From positions 868,001 through 932,000 of the forward strand of contig JACJWE010000002.1 of NCBI GenBank assembly GCA_020637365.1: a stretch of 64,000 nt of DNA, read 5' to 3'. The DNA comes from Acidimicrobiia bacterium. Lineage in GTDB: Bacteria > Actinomycetota > Acidimicrobiia > IMCC26256 > JAGNEX01. Below are positions 51,622-62,100 of this stretch, piece after piece. A program made the position numbers and the translations under genes. The notes under the pieces were generated by a model. That model saw only the letters and a program-made list of their open reading frames with translations. It made no database searches and was not told the DNA's origin. Each line of letters starts with the position of its first letter. The first letter of the stretch is position 1.

Positions 51622-53702
51622 TGCAGTGGTGCCCGGCACCCTTGGACTGCATCAAAGATCCAGAGCTTCGAACCGGCGCATTGGAAATGTTCAATACCGC
51701 GGCTGAAGATCTACGCAATGGCAATCTCGATGTCATTGTGCTGACTTCCCGGAGGCTCGGTTGCATCTATCAGATGTTGGTCAATTGCGATGCCGACCCG
51801 TTTGAAGGCGATCGGCGGGTTGTTCTCGACCGGATCGTACAGGTGTATCCGGCCAGCTTCTGGGCTGACAAACGAGTCCGCGTACTTGACGATTCGGTGG
51901 TGCTCGGGACCACGATTCACGGTTTGCACGCAGATCTGACCAAGTTGGGTGCCACCGTCAGCACGCGGAGCTGTGTTGTCGATGTCGACCAGGTGGCGGG
52001 TTACCTCCTCGAGGGGTGCGACTTCTCTGCCGAACAGGAGCGTCGAACCACAGAGGTCGAGGCATTCTCGGCTCAGCTCGTTGCCGGGATGTATCGCGCC
52101 GGGGTGCCGTTCTTCTCGGATTTTCCGTCGATTAGACCAGCAGTCCTGACTTCGTCGCAGTGGGTCAACATGTTGGCGTCGCCGCGCTGGTGCGCGGCGG
52201 ATGTCACACCCGCCATCTTTGATGAAACCCGTTCGCAATCTTTTTCGCTGTTGCCGCGGAAACGAACGTTTGACGAAGTGCTTGCTCGACTCCCTTCAGC
52301 CGCCGCCGATCTCGTCTCCTTGTTCAAGGTCCGGACGTTCCTGCCGCGAGTTGGCGACGAGTTGTGTGTTGTCGACGGTCAAGACGTCGCAGACAAGCTC
52401 GAGGTCGTTGTCGTACCGCTCGTCCTTTTGGCGCCAGCGCGCGTTTCAGAGCTGCAAGCTGCATTGGAGTCGCTTACTGCAAATCGACCACAGTCGCTTG
52501 GTGTGCGTCTGCAGGATCATCCGTTCGAGCCCCCGGCGTTGCAGCGTCTGGTGCAGATGCTGCTCACATCTGCGGTGGTTACTGAGGTGTGGCCGGATCT
52601 CACCGGTAGCGCGTTTGACCCGTCCCGTTTAGAACGCCGCCAATTCGAACTGCACTTCGGGTCGTTGACCGAGCCCGTTCTCGATGCCTACGTGGGCGTT
52701 GGCGCTGCCTTTGCCGAAGCGCCAATAAACCTGGACTATCAAAGACCGGTCCGGTTGACTCGGACTCCGAGCTCACCCCTGCTTCAGCGCTCGAATACCA
52801 ATGACGTCCTCTGGAATGCGCGGGAGCTTATTGCGACATGTGATCTTCCAGAAGAGCCGTCCGAGGGTGTCGCCGCCAAAATCGGTCTGATCTTTTCTCA
52901 GGCGATCGTGTCATTTTTCGGTGACCTCAACTTTGCAGAGATAGAGGACCGGCAGCGGATCCGCGCCCTAGCCGACATCGACGCGTATCAAGAGAACGAT
53001 TGCTTCGAGCGGAGGCTTCTTCGGCAGCACGTTTCGTTCCTCGACCTCGAGAATGCGCTCTTGCCAGACTCGCTCGGCTCTTTTTGGAGGCACTGTCTGC
53101 TCTCGTTAGGGCTCGACATTGGCAACGACATGGGCGTAATCGTTCCCGAAACCAGATTCGACCCGGTCACCGGTATCGTCTATCGCTGCTATCGACTTGG
53201 TGAAGGCGCATCGCTAGCCGACTCACCGCTCTCGCTCGCTGTCCACACGGGCCGGTATGACGCAAGTACTCGGGCTGCGTTGAAGCACGGTCCGCTGCGG
53301 AGCCGAAATATCGATCCGGCGTCGAAGGACGAGAAGTCGGTCCCGGTTGAGGAGCCACATGATGCCGCCGAGCTAGCTCGGATGGTGACCAAGGTCGTGC
53401 CGGGTACCTTGCTGCGACGGTACGACGCGACCATCACCGAAGTCGACGACGACGTCGCATTGGCGCGCCTGGAAACGAGTGAGGGAGCGGTCTACTACCG
53501 AGAGGTCTCTCTCGATGTCCTCTCGCCTAGGGATCGCCAACGCGCACAGGTCGGGGCACGCTTTTCTTACTCCACCTATAGCGGCGATCCTCAAGAAGGT
53601 AATAGCACCGTCACCATCAAGATTCGCTTTCGCCCGACACAGTTTCCCGACACTGAGGCCGTGGAACGTCGAGCTGCTGCGCTGGCCAAACTGTTCGAAT
53701 GA
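51621..53702 (+). CDS. phosphoribosyltransferase-like protein of a putative conflict system
   Basis: The 693-aa product starts MQWCPAPLDCIKDPELRTGA. Its N-terminal 180 residues contain FWADKRVRVLDDSVVLGTTI, a PRPP-loop-like DDxxxxGTT motif with the preceding strand, as in PRTase folds. The rest (ASPRWCAADVTPAIFDETRS; SSPLLQRSNTNDVLWNARE; EIEDRQRIRALADIDAYQEN; VPGTLLRRYDATITEV) is unfamiliar and may hold an effector or partner-binding region. Similar divergent PRTases without a biosynthetic role are known in bacterial conflict operons (family knowledge). It overlaps the 35-aa ORF by one base and the MBL gene by four. An in-frame extension to 51483 has no support. Confidence 0.6.
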   Translation: MQWCPAPLDCIKDPELRTGALEMFNTAAEDLRNGNLDVIVLTSRRLGCIYQMLVNCDADPFEGDRRVVLDRIVQVYPASFWADKRVRVLDDSVVLGTTIHGLHADLTKLGATVSTRSCVVDVDQVAGYLLEGCDFSAEQERRTTEVEAFSAQLVAGMYRAGVPFFSDFPSIRPAVLTSSQWVNMLASPRWCAADVTPAIFDETRSQSFSLLPRKRTFDEVLARLPSAAADLVSLFKVRTFLPRVGDELCVVDGQDVADKLEVVVVPLVLLAPARVSELQAALESLTANRPQSLGVRLQDHPFEPPALQRLVQMLLTSAVVTEVWPDLTGSAFDPSRLERRQFELHFGSLTEPVLDAYVGVGAAFAEAPINLDYQRPVRLTRTPSSPLLQRSNTNDVLWNARELIATCDLPEEPSEGVAAKIGLIFSQAIVSFFGDLNFAEIEDRQRIRALADIDAYQENDCFERRLLRQHVSFLDLENALLPDSLGSFWRHCLLSLGLDIGNDMGVIVPETRFDPVTGIVYRCYRLGEGASLADSPLSLAVHTGRYDASTRAALKHGPLRSRNIDPASKDEKSVPVEEPHDAAELARMVTKVVPGTLLRRYDATITEVDDDVALARLETSEGAVYYREVSLDVLSPRDRQRAQVGARFSYSTYSGDPQEGNSTVTIKIRFRPTQFPDTEAVERRAAALAKLFE

Positions 53703-54861
53703 TCCGAACAACCCGACCGGACTCACGTGAGTTCGAAGTCACGCTCATGGGCCCGGGCACCGGCGAATCCCTCGTGGTCCATATGGGTGACAACCGGTGG
53801 ATGATCGTCGACTGTTTCGTCGATGGCGAATCGGGCGAAGCAGCCCCCTTGAGTACCTGAGGAGAATCAACGTCGATCTTGATCGTGTCGAGGCCATTGT
53901 TGTGACCCACCTGCATATGGATCACTACAAAGCTATTTGGCGTGTGCACGAAGCTTGCCAAAAAGCACGATTGATCTTGAGTAGTGCCCTCACCGAAGCT
54001 GGTGCACTGAAGGTGTATGCCCAGCGTCCAGAGAACGAACTCTACGGGACGCTTCATGCCGCAAGTGCTCGCCAGCTGCCGGGCAACGAACCTGGGATGA
54101 TCCGAGTTCATTGCGGATCATCTGTGCGAAACGCCGCCGCTTGTAGAGCGACCGCCATTGCGCCGACCCATGCTGCTTGTAACGATGCTGAAGCCCACAT
54201 TGCTGGTTTAGCTGCGCGGGTGATCGAGGCTCGATCGTCGAAAGATAGGGCGGCTGCCCGAGTCAGGGAGATAACCAACGCTGGCGAGGTGGACCCGGAC
54301 GCCGCCGGTACTGTCGCGGATTTGTTGCAAGCTGCAGACGATTCGATGCAAAAGGCGATGGCGGAGGCAGAGGGTGGTTTGCGAGACGAAAACCGGTGCT
54401 CCGTCGGAATTCACGTGCAGTTCTCGCCGGATGGCCCCGGTGCGTTGTTGGCAGCCGACATGGTCAGTCACGATCAATATGGCTGGCAAGCGCTGGTGAG
54501 CGAGAACTGCGTTCAACCATGCGGCAAGGTATCGCTGCTCAAAGTTCCGCATCACGGGAGCGAGCGCAACGATTGCGGCGAGCTGTGGGATCGATGGGTC
54601 GATGCGGGGGCGGTGGCGCTGGTGGCACCCTTTCGGTCGAGCGGGCTACCGCGAGATAGCGATATCGCTCGAATTCAGCAAAGAAGCGGCTCGATCTGGC
54701 AAGCGGCTCCGTCCAGTCGCGCTCGTGACGTTGTCGACGGTACTGACTCGACTCCCAAAACGGGAATCGTGCAGGCACGTTGGTCGCACGCGACGAGTAC
54801 CTGGACATTGGCAACCGATGGCCCGGCGTTTCGACACCGGGTTAGTACTCCCCACCCCTAG
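53699..54861 (+). pseudogene. ComEC/Rec2-type metallo-beta-lactamase protein, frameshifted near its N terminus
   Basis: An ATG at 53699 overlaps the PRTase stop (ATGA). The first frame gives FEVTLMGPGTGESLVVHMGD and NRWMIVDCFVDGESGEAAPL, the MBL N-terminal strands, and hits a stop at 53860. Removing one C from the CCCCC at 53844-53848 joins it to LEYLRRINVDLDRVEAIVVT, HLHMDHYKAIW (HxHxDH zinc motif), and later LLKVPHHGSERND, the second metal motif of the ComEC/Rec2-related group. The joined protein is about 387 aa. Such domains act as nucleases or phosphodiesterases. It is either one base from intact or a sequencing error. Confidence 0.68.
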
Positions 54862-54865
54862 ATGC

Positions 54866-54907
54866 CACCCTTATGAAAGAAAAGTGGGGTTTACTTTCAT
54901 AAGGGTG
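54866..54907. terminator. 14-bp inverted repeat at the end of the PRTase/MBL cassette
   Basis: CACCCTTATGAAAG (54866-54879) and CTTTCATAAGGGTG (54894-54907) are perfect inverted repeats around a 14-nt loop, five bases after the MBL stop. It may end transcription or mark the boundary of the cassette. The next 110 bp up to the FKBP gene are AT-richer than average. Confidence 0.55.
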
Positions 54908-55025
54908 AGCCTTAGTAAAGACCTCTTTCGTAAGGAAAAACAAGAATCCCGGTGTCCGGGCTGTCATCAATGAATCACGGCGAGGTGGACACGGTCCCGA
55001 GACGGTGACGCCGCACCTCGGGTCG

Positions 55026-56084
55026 CTACTCGGCGGTCGTCGTGGTCGTGGCGTTGGCGTTTGCTGCCGTGGTCTCGGTTGACTCGCCAGCGCCGTCGGC
55101 GGTGGTCGTGGTCGCACCATCTTCACCGGGGAGGTCTGTGGCGCCCGTGTCGGCCGAAGCTCCTGATGCCGAGTCGGCTGAGCCGCCGCTTGCGACGGAG
55201 ACGAGGTCGATGATGAAGATCAGGGTCTCATCGGCCTCGATGCCCAGATCGGACGGTGGCGGACCGGAGAACACCGCTGATGGCGGTGCGACGATCGTGC
55301 GGCGACCGCCCTCCTTCATTCCGACCATGCCCTCTGACCAGGCCTGAACGGTCTCGTCAAGCGGTACGCGGATCGGCACACCTTCGTTCCATGTCGAGTC
55401 GACGATCTCTCCGCTGCTCGCAGCGACGGCGATGAACTGGATGTAGACAACGCTGCCCGCCACCACTTCGGCGCCTGAGCCATCGATGTCATCGATCTCG
55501 GTCAATTCGGTCGGGAGGGGGTCGGGTACGACGGGGTCTGGCTGGCCGCGGTCTTCGACGACGGCGACTTGATCTTCGCTCGGTGGCGACTCGACTTCCA
55601 ACAGGTCCACCCTGAAGACGAGCGTCTCACCGGGTTCGATCGTGCTGCCCGGCTGCGGCGTGTCGCCGTAGGCGAGTTCGGCTGGGATGACGAGCTCGCG
55701 GGTGCCGCCAACTTTCATGCCGACGAGGCCCTGGCTCCAGCCCTCGATGACGCCATCCAAGCTGAAGGTGGCTGGCTGGCCGCGGGTGTAGCTCTCATCG
55801 AAGACCTGGCCGGTGTTGGCGCCCTTGCCGACATAGTTGACGGTGACGACCGAATCTTCTTTCACCTCGGCGCCGTCACCGACCTTGACGTCGGTGATGG
55901 TCAACTCTTCGGGGACAGGATCGGGAATCGTGACCTCGGGCACATCGGCGTTGCTGGCCAGGTCGCTACTTGTCGCTGAACCGGCCGCAGCTGTCGTGCT
56001 TGAGTCTGAACTGTCTTCGTCGTCGCTCCCGCAGGCAGCGATCAGAAGTGATGTGGCGATGAGGATCGCAAGAATTCGACGCAT
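55026..56084 (-). CDS. lipoprotein with two FKBP-type peptidyl-prolyl isomerase domains
   Basis: The 352-aa product has a lipoprotein signal (MRRILAILIATSLLIAACGS) and an Asp/Ser/Thr linker. Domain 1 (about residues 60-165) reads VTVNYVGKGANTGQVFDESY, then WSQGLVGMKVGGTRELVIPA and LAYGDTPQPGSTIEPGETLV: a good FKBP with most pocket residues. Domain 2 (about 185-300) is more divergent (VVYIQFIAVAASSGEIVDST; WSEGMVGMKEGGRRTIVAPP) and lacks several active-site aromatics, so it may be a chaperone or binding module. A low-complexity Thr/Ala tail follows. It would help fold exported proteins. Confidence 0.9.
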   Translation of the reverse strand: MRRILAILIATSLLIAACGSDDEDSSDSSTTAAAGSATSSDLASNADVPEVTIPDPVPEELTITDVKVGDGAEVKEDSVVTVNYVGKGANTGQVFDESYTRGQPATFSLDGVIEGWSQGLVGMKVGGTRELVIPAELAYGDTPQPGSTIEPGETLVFRVDLLEVESPPSEDQVAVVEDRGQPDPVVPDPLPTELTEIDDIDGSGAEVVAGSVVYIQFIAVAASSGEIVDSTWNEGVPIRVPLDETVQAWSEGMVGMKEGGRRTIVAPPSAVFSGPPPSDLGIEADETLIFIIDLVSVASGGSADSASGASADTGATDLPGEDGATTTTADGAGESTETTAANANATTTTTAE

Positions 56085-56137
56085 GGCGAGCCACGTTACT
56101 GTTGTGACCCGCCACGCGTGGTGTCGGCGTGTGTTCG

Positions 56138-59100
56138 TTATCTGTTTGCCCGACGGCGGGCCCGGCTGTTGATCAGCGTCCCCAAGACGATCATGCCGCC
56201 GCCGAGGGCCAGGAGGAAGGGCAGGTGATCGGCGCCGGTGCGAGCGACCCGCTGTGGCAGCGAGGAACCGTCGTTGTTGTCCAACCTCTCGCCCCGCACG
56301 TCGGCCGAACGGCTGGTCGAAGCACCGCCACCGAAACGACCCCGGTTGAGTGGATCGTTCGGGTCTTTCCAGTCGTAGCCCAACATCGCCTCAACGACAT
56401 CGGGGAAGCCATCCCCGTCGGTGTCGAGGTCGGCGGCAGGCTTGGAGTTGGGGTCGTTGGGGTCGAAGCCGAGCTTGGTTTCGATCGTGTCCAACACCCC
56501 GTCGCCGTCGCTGTCACCAGCCGTACCGCGGGTCTGCGCTGCGGTGATCGCAGCATTCGCCGCGTCGATCGCCGCCGCAACGGCGGGGTCGATGGTCGAG
56601 CCGTTACCGGCGACACCCGACGGGATCGTGGTTGCGGTGCCGGCGCCCGCCACTCCGCTTGGAAGACCGGTCGGCGGCAGGGTCGTGACGGATCCGGCCC
56701 CGACCCCCGTGTTCGGCTGGGTTGTGGCAGTCGCCCCGCCGGTCGCCGCGCCGACCTCACCAGCGCCGGTCGTCGCACCGACCTCGCCGCCACCGGTCGT
56801 CGTGCCACCGGTGGTCGTGCCGCTGGCTGTTGTCGGCGTCGAGGCTGGAATGCTGATGTAGGGGCACGACATCACACGGGCTCCGCCATCTGTGCCGGTT
56901 CCCGTGGCGGTGAGCTGATAAGCCCCCGGAGCAAGGTCGGGAATGGTGACCAGTCCGGTCACCACCCCACTGGCCGGAACGGTGAAGGTGCCGAGAGTGA
57001 CGCCATTTGCCTCGATGACCAGCACCGTGCCGGGCTGGTAGCCGTACGCGTAGAACGACACCTGGTCACCCGGTTCGACAACGTTGGAGCCAACCACGGC
57101 GAAACCACAACCCAGATCGATGTTGCCAGCGACGCCTGTTCCGTCATCGATGGTCGAGTTGACAAACTCGAGGGTCTCGCCGTCGGTCGGGATCAGGGTG
57201 TACGAACCGCTGGCCGGGCTGTCGGTTTCGAATCCTGCCTGGCTGATCTCGACGATCGTGTACTCACATGCCACGCCGTCGGGCGACTCGGTCGGCAGCT
57301 CGAAGAATTCAGCCAAGCCTTGAGCGTTGGTGACCGCCGTCCGGTTGGACGGGCAGCCCGACACGTTGGTCGTCGCGACGAACACCCAGCCGCCGAGCGG
57401 AACCCCGTCATCGGCGCCGGTCTTGACGATGTTGACCGACGCGACCGGTACGGCAATCTCTTGGTTCGTCGCTGCGACGGTCGCTCCCTGCGGTTACGCC
57501 GGTCGATGGTGTGATGTCGGTCAGATAGCCGTCGGCGCCGATCTCGCTGATGGTGTAGGTGCAGGCCGTCCCGTTGGCGAGTGTTTCGACGACGTCGAGC
57601 GTGGCGAGGCCCGTCGAGTCGGTCATCCCGAATGCTGCGGGCGTACATCCCGCGATCTCGCCGTTGGCGACGAACACCCAGTCGCCGAGCGCCAAGGGCA
57701 TCTCGACTCCATCGGGGTCAAGGACCGTCTTCTGTACGGTGATGACGCCGTCGACCGAGACCGAGTCGGCTCGGTTGGTGACCTGCACCGGCTGGGCGAG
57801 GCCTGTCAGCGTGCCGGTGATGGGTACGTCGGTGGTGACAAACCCTGCGGTGCTGACTTCGATCAGGGTGTAGGTGCATTGCTCACCCGCCGAGGAGATG
57901 TCGACGAGTGGTCCGAGCACCAATGAACCGTCAGCAGCGGTGACGCCCGCGGCGGCCGTGGTGCAGCCACTCATCGCCGACGTCGCCAAGAACGTCCATC
58001 CCGAGGCGTCGGCGACCGGTTGACCGAACGGGTCAAGCACGGTCTTTGCGACCGACAGGGTCCCGAGGGTCTGGATCTCGGTGTTGGTGATGATCGCCGC
58101 TGGGGCCCTGAGTGTCGTGGTCGGGTCGACGCTGAGGACGGGCGATCCGCTCACCTGGTAGCCAGCGGCGGGGATCTCGGTGATCGTGTACAGGCACTGC
58201 GTCCCAGCAGCTGTGACGTCGACCAGGCCCGAAAAGACGGCCAGTCCGGTGGCGTCGGTGAGCGCGACGCTGGATGGTGTACAGCCGGGCTGCGCAGAAA
58301 CCGCGGTCATCGCCCATCCGGCGAGTCGGTCTGGCAGAGCGGAGCCATCGGCCGCACGGGCGTCCTTTTGCACCGAAGCGAAACCGAAGGTCGACACGGG
58401 GTCGGCTTGGTTGGCGAAGCTCACGGCTGCGGGCGGGTTGACGGGCCCTGGCGACGCACTGATCTGCGTCCAGCCCGATTGGCCCATCTCGGTCACCAGG
58501 TAGGTGCACTCGACGCCAGACGGGGCGATGTCGACCAGGTTGTCGAAGGTCGCTTGCCCGCTTGCGTCGGTGGTTGCGACGGCGGTCACCGTGCAGCCGT
58601 CTTGGGCGGATGCGGCGACAAAGGACCATCCGGCGAGGGCGGTGTTGTCGGGCTGCCCGTCGGGGCCGAAGGTTTCTTTGGTGACGTCAAGTGTGGTGAA
58701 CGTGCGGACTTCGGTGTTGGTAAATGCTGCGTTGCCGCCGGCAGCGACGTCTTGGCTGGCGGGTGTGGCCGTGTAGCCGGGGCGGCTGATTTCGGTCACG
58801 GTGTAGACGCACGTCGGGCGACCGGTGGTGGCTGACTGGTCGACGAGGCCGGTCACCGTCGTTTGGCCGGTGTCGGTGGTGATGCCATAGACGGGGCCTT
58901 GGGTGCAGTCCGCGGGTTGGCCATCGGCTGCCTGGACCGAGAACACCCAGCCTGCCAGCAGCGGGTTGGACGTCCCCGGTGTGATCGCCGCTGCGCCGGT
59001 CGGCTGGACGGTCTTGCTGATGGTGATCTGGCCGGGTGTGGTGGCGGCATCCGCCTTGTTCTCGACACGGAGGAGCGGCGGCGTCGTGGCGTCCGGGAGG

Positions 59101-62100
59101 ACACCGGTTGTGGCTTCGGTCCAGGTGGTCGTCCAGCCGGGGTGTTCGACCTCGGTCACGGTGTACTGACACGGGTTGCCGTCCGGGCTGATCGAGACGA
59201 GGTTGGTAAACGTCGCCAGGCCGTCGGCGCCGCTCGTGGCGATGGCGGTCTCGGTGCAGCCGTCACCGGTCGAGGTCGCGGTGAACGTCCAACCGGCCAC
59301 GGCGTCACCGCTGGTGATGATGGTGCCGAGCTCGTCGATGACGGTCTTTGCACCTGGATCTCGCCGATCCGTTCCCGCTCATCGTTGGTGAACTCGGCGG
59401 TCCCGTCGATTGCAACCGCGGCCACCGGGTTGGTTGACACGGCGAACCCGGGTTGGGTGATTTCGGTGATGTCATAGGTGCAGGCGGTTTGGCTGCCGGC
59501 CGGCACGTTGATGACACCGGCGAACGTCGCGCCTCCGGTCTCGTCGGTGATCGCGTAGACCGGACCGGTCGTGCACGGTGCGGTGCCGGTCAGAGTGAAG
59601 ACCCAGCCAGCGGCGGGGGTGCCGTTGGCATTGTCATCCCAGGTGGTGCCGTCTTGCAGGTTGACGGTCTTTTGGACGTGCACGTCACCGGTGGTTGCTT
59701 TGGCGGTGAGGGTGTTGGTGATCGTGCCAGCGTCGGTCGGGTCTGGGTTACCGGGGGTGACGCCGGTGTATGGCGCTCCCGTGACGGTGTAGCCGGGTCC
59801 GCGGACTTCGTCGATGGTGTAGGTGCAGGTGACGCCGTCTGAGTTGGTTGCGATCAGGTCGGTGAATTCGACTTCACCCTGATCGTCGGTGGTTTGGATG
59901 GCGGTGGTGGTGCAGCCCGATGTTTCGGCGATGGCGACGAAGGTCCAGCCTTCGAGGCGTGGGTCGCCGAGTTGCACTTGGTTGCCGTATTCGTCGTAGA
60001 GGTCCTTGTTTGCGGTAACGGAGCCGTAGGCGATCTTTTCGGTGTTGGTGATGTCGGGTGTGGCCGCTCGGGCTGGTGCGGTGAGCGGGTCGACCGGTGT
60101 GATCGCTGCGGTTGGTGAGCCGGCGACGGTGTAGCCGACCTCTGGTGCTTCGGTGATGACATAGGTGCAGTCATCTCCATCTGCGGTGGTCTTAACGAGG
60201 CCGGTGAACCACGCGACACCGTTTGAGTCGGTGACTGCGGTTGCCGAGGTGGTGCAGCCAGCAACGACAGGATCGTTGGTGGCGTGCATGATCCACCCTG
60301 ACCGGTCCTCAGCTGCCGTTAGCTCGGTACCGGCGGAGTCGTACACCGATTTGGTGATGACGATGTCGCCGTACGTTGAGACGGTGTCCGCCTTGTTGGT
60401 GATGGTGTGTTCGGCGTCGGTCGCGACGTTGGTGCCAGCGGGTGCGGGGTCGACGTCGAATGGCAGCATGTCGTCGGTGGTGTAGCCCGCTTGTTGGGCT
60501 TCGGTCACTGAGTACACACAACGGTCGCCATCGGCGTTGGTTTCGACGATGTTTTCGAAGTGGGCGAGCCCATCGGTACCGGTCACCGCGACGGCCGGGT
60601 TCGAACAACCTTCCATGGAGGAGGTGGCGATGAACGTCCAGCCTTCGCGTGCACTTGGGTCGTCGTCGCCGAATGGGTCATCGACAAACTTCTGGATGTC
60701 GAAGCCAGACAAGCTCTGGTTTTCGGTGTTGGTGACGGTGACGGTTTCGCCGGTGGGGGTGTCCTGGGCGACCGGGTCCGCGGCAAACCCGGGTTCGGTG
60801 ACTTCGGTAACGGTGTACTGGCAGGCGTGTCCGCTGGGGTGTTCTCGATCAGGTTCGTGAACACCGCAATGCCGTCGTTGTTGGTGATGGCATAGACGGG
60901 GCCTTGGGTGCAGTCCGTTGGCTGGCCGTCGGCGGCGGTCAGGGTGAACACCCAGTTGCCGAGCAGGTCATCGTTGTCTGTTGCGCCGAGCAGGTTGGTT
61001 CCGTCAGAGAGCGACACGTTCTTGTGAACGATGACCGAGGATTCCGTAGCGATCGGATCAGCGGTGTTCTTGACGGCCAAGGTGGAGCCGTCTGCTTCGT
61101 GGTCGGTGGCTGGGACGTCGCCCGAGATGGTGTAGCCGGGCAGTTCGACCTCGTCGATGTCATAGACGCACGTGTCGCCATCTGCATTGGTGTCGATCAG
61201 GTTCGGGAACGTCGCGGTCCCGTCGGTGCCGGTGATGGCGAGTTGCGAGGTAGTGCAGCCGTCTTGGTCAGAGGATGCGACGAATGTCCAGCCGGAGACG
61301 GCGTCGCCGCTGGTGATCGTGTTGCCGAGTCCGTCGACGACGGTCTTTTGTACTGTCAGTGAGTCGAGGGTCTGGTTTTGGCTGTTCTCAAACGCCGCTG
61401 TTCCGTCGACGGAGATGGTTCCGGCGGGGCTGTTGGTCAGGTCGTAGCCAGCTTGTTCGACTTCGGTGATGGTGTATTCACAGGGTGTGTCAGACCCCGC
61501 CGGGATGTCGATGACGCCGGTAAAGGTGGCGTCACCGTTGGTGTCGGTGAGCGCGTAGACCGGACCTGTCGTGCAACCGTCGACGGTGCCGGTGAGGACA
61601 AACAGCCAGCCGCCTTTGCGTGCGTCGCCGTCTGTGACGGTTTGGTTGTCGCTATCGATCACGGTCTTGTCGACGGTGATGTCGCCGGTGGTTGCTTTGG
61701 GGGTAAGGGTGTTGGTGATGGTCCCCGCGTCAGCTGGAGTGGGGCTGGTGGGTTGGATGGCGGTCAGTGGTGCGTCGGTGACGGTGTAGCCGGGTCCGCG
61801 GGTTTCGTCGATCGTGTAGGTGCAGGGGACGCCGTCAGTGTTGGTGGCGATCAGGTCGGTGAATGTCACGTTGCCGTCGCCGTCGGTGGTTTGGACCGCA
61901 GTGCTGGTACAGCCGGGCGTTTCTGAGATAGCGACGAAGGTCCAGCCCGCCAAGTCCGGCGCGGTCACAGGGTCGCCGTGTTCGTCGTAGAGGTCCTTGT
62001 GCGCGGTGATGGAGCCGTATGCGATCTTTTCGGTGTTGGTGATGTCGGGTGTGGCCGCTCGGGTTGCTGTGGTGAGCGGGTCGACCGGTGCGATCGCTGC

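Noticed and set aside
54862..55025. Direct repeat of the tRNA-Arg 3' end as an attachment site for the cassette
   Set aside because: I looked for GGTTCGAGTCCCTTCGAGCG near the right end and found no copy, and no integrase gene is present. Integration at the tRNA remains only a suggestion.
56129..57514. Long plus-strand frames across the giant surface gene (also 58020-58835, 59453-59842, 61378-61926)
   Set aside because: They are antisense shadows with Gly/Val/Asp-rich repeats that mirror the coding modules.
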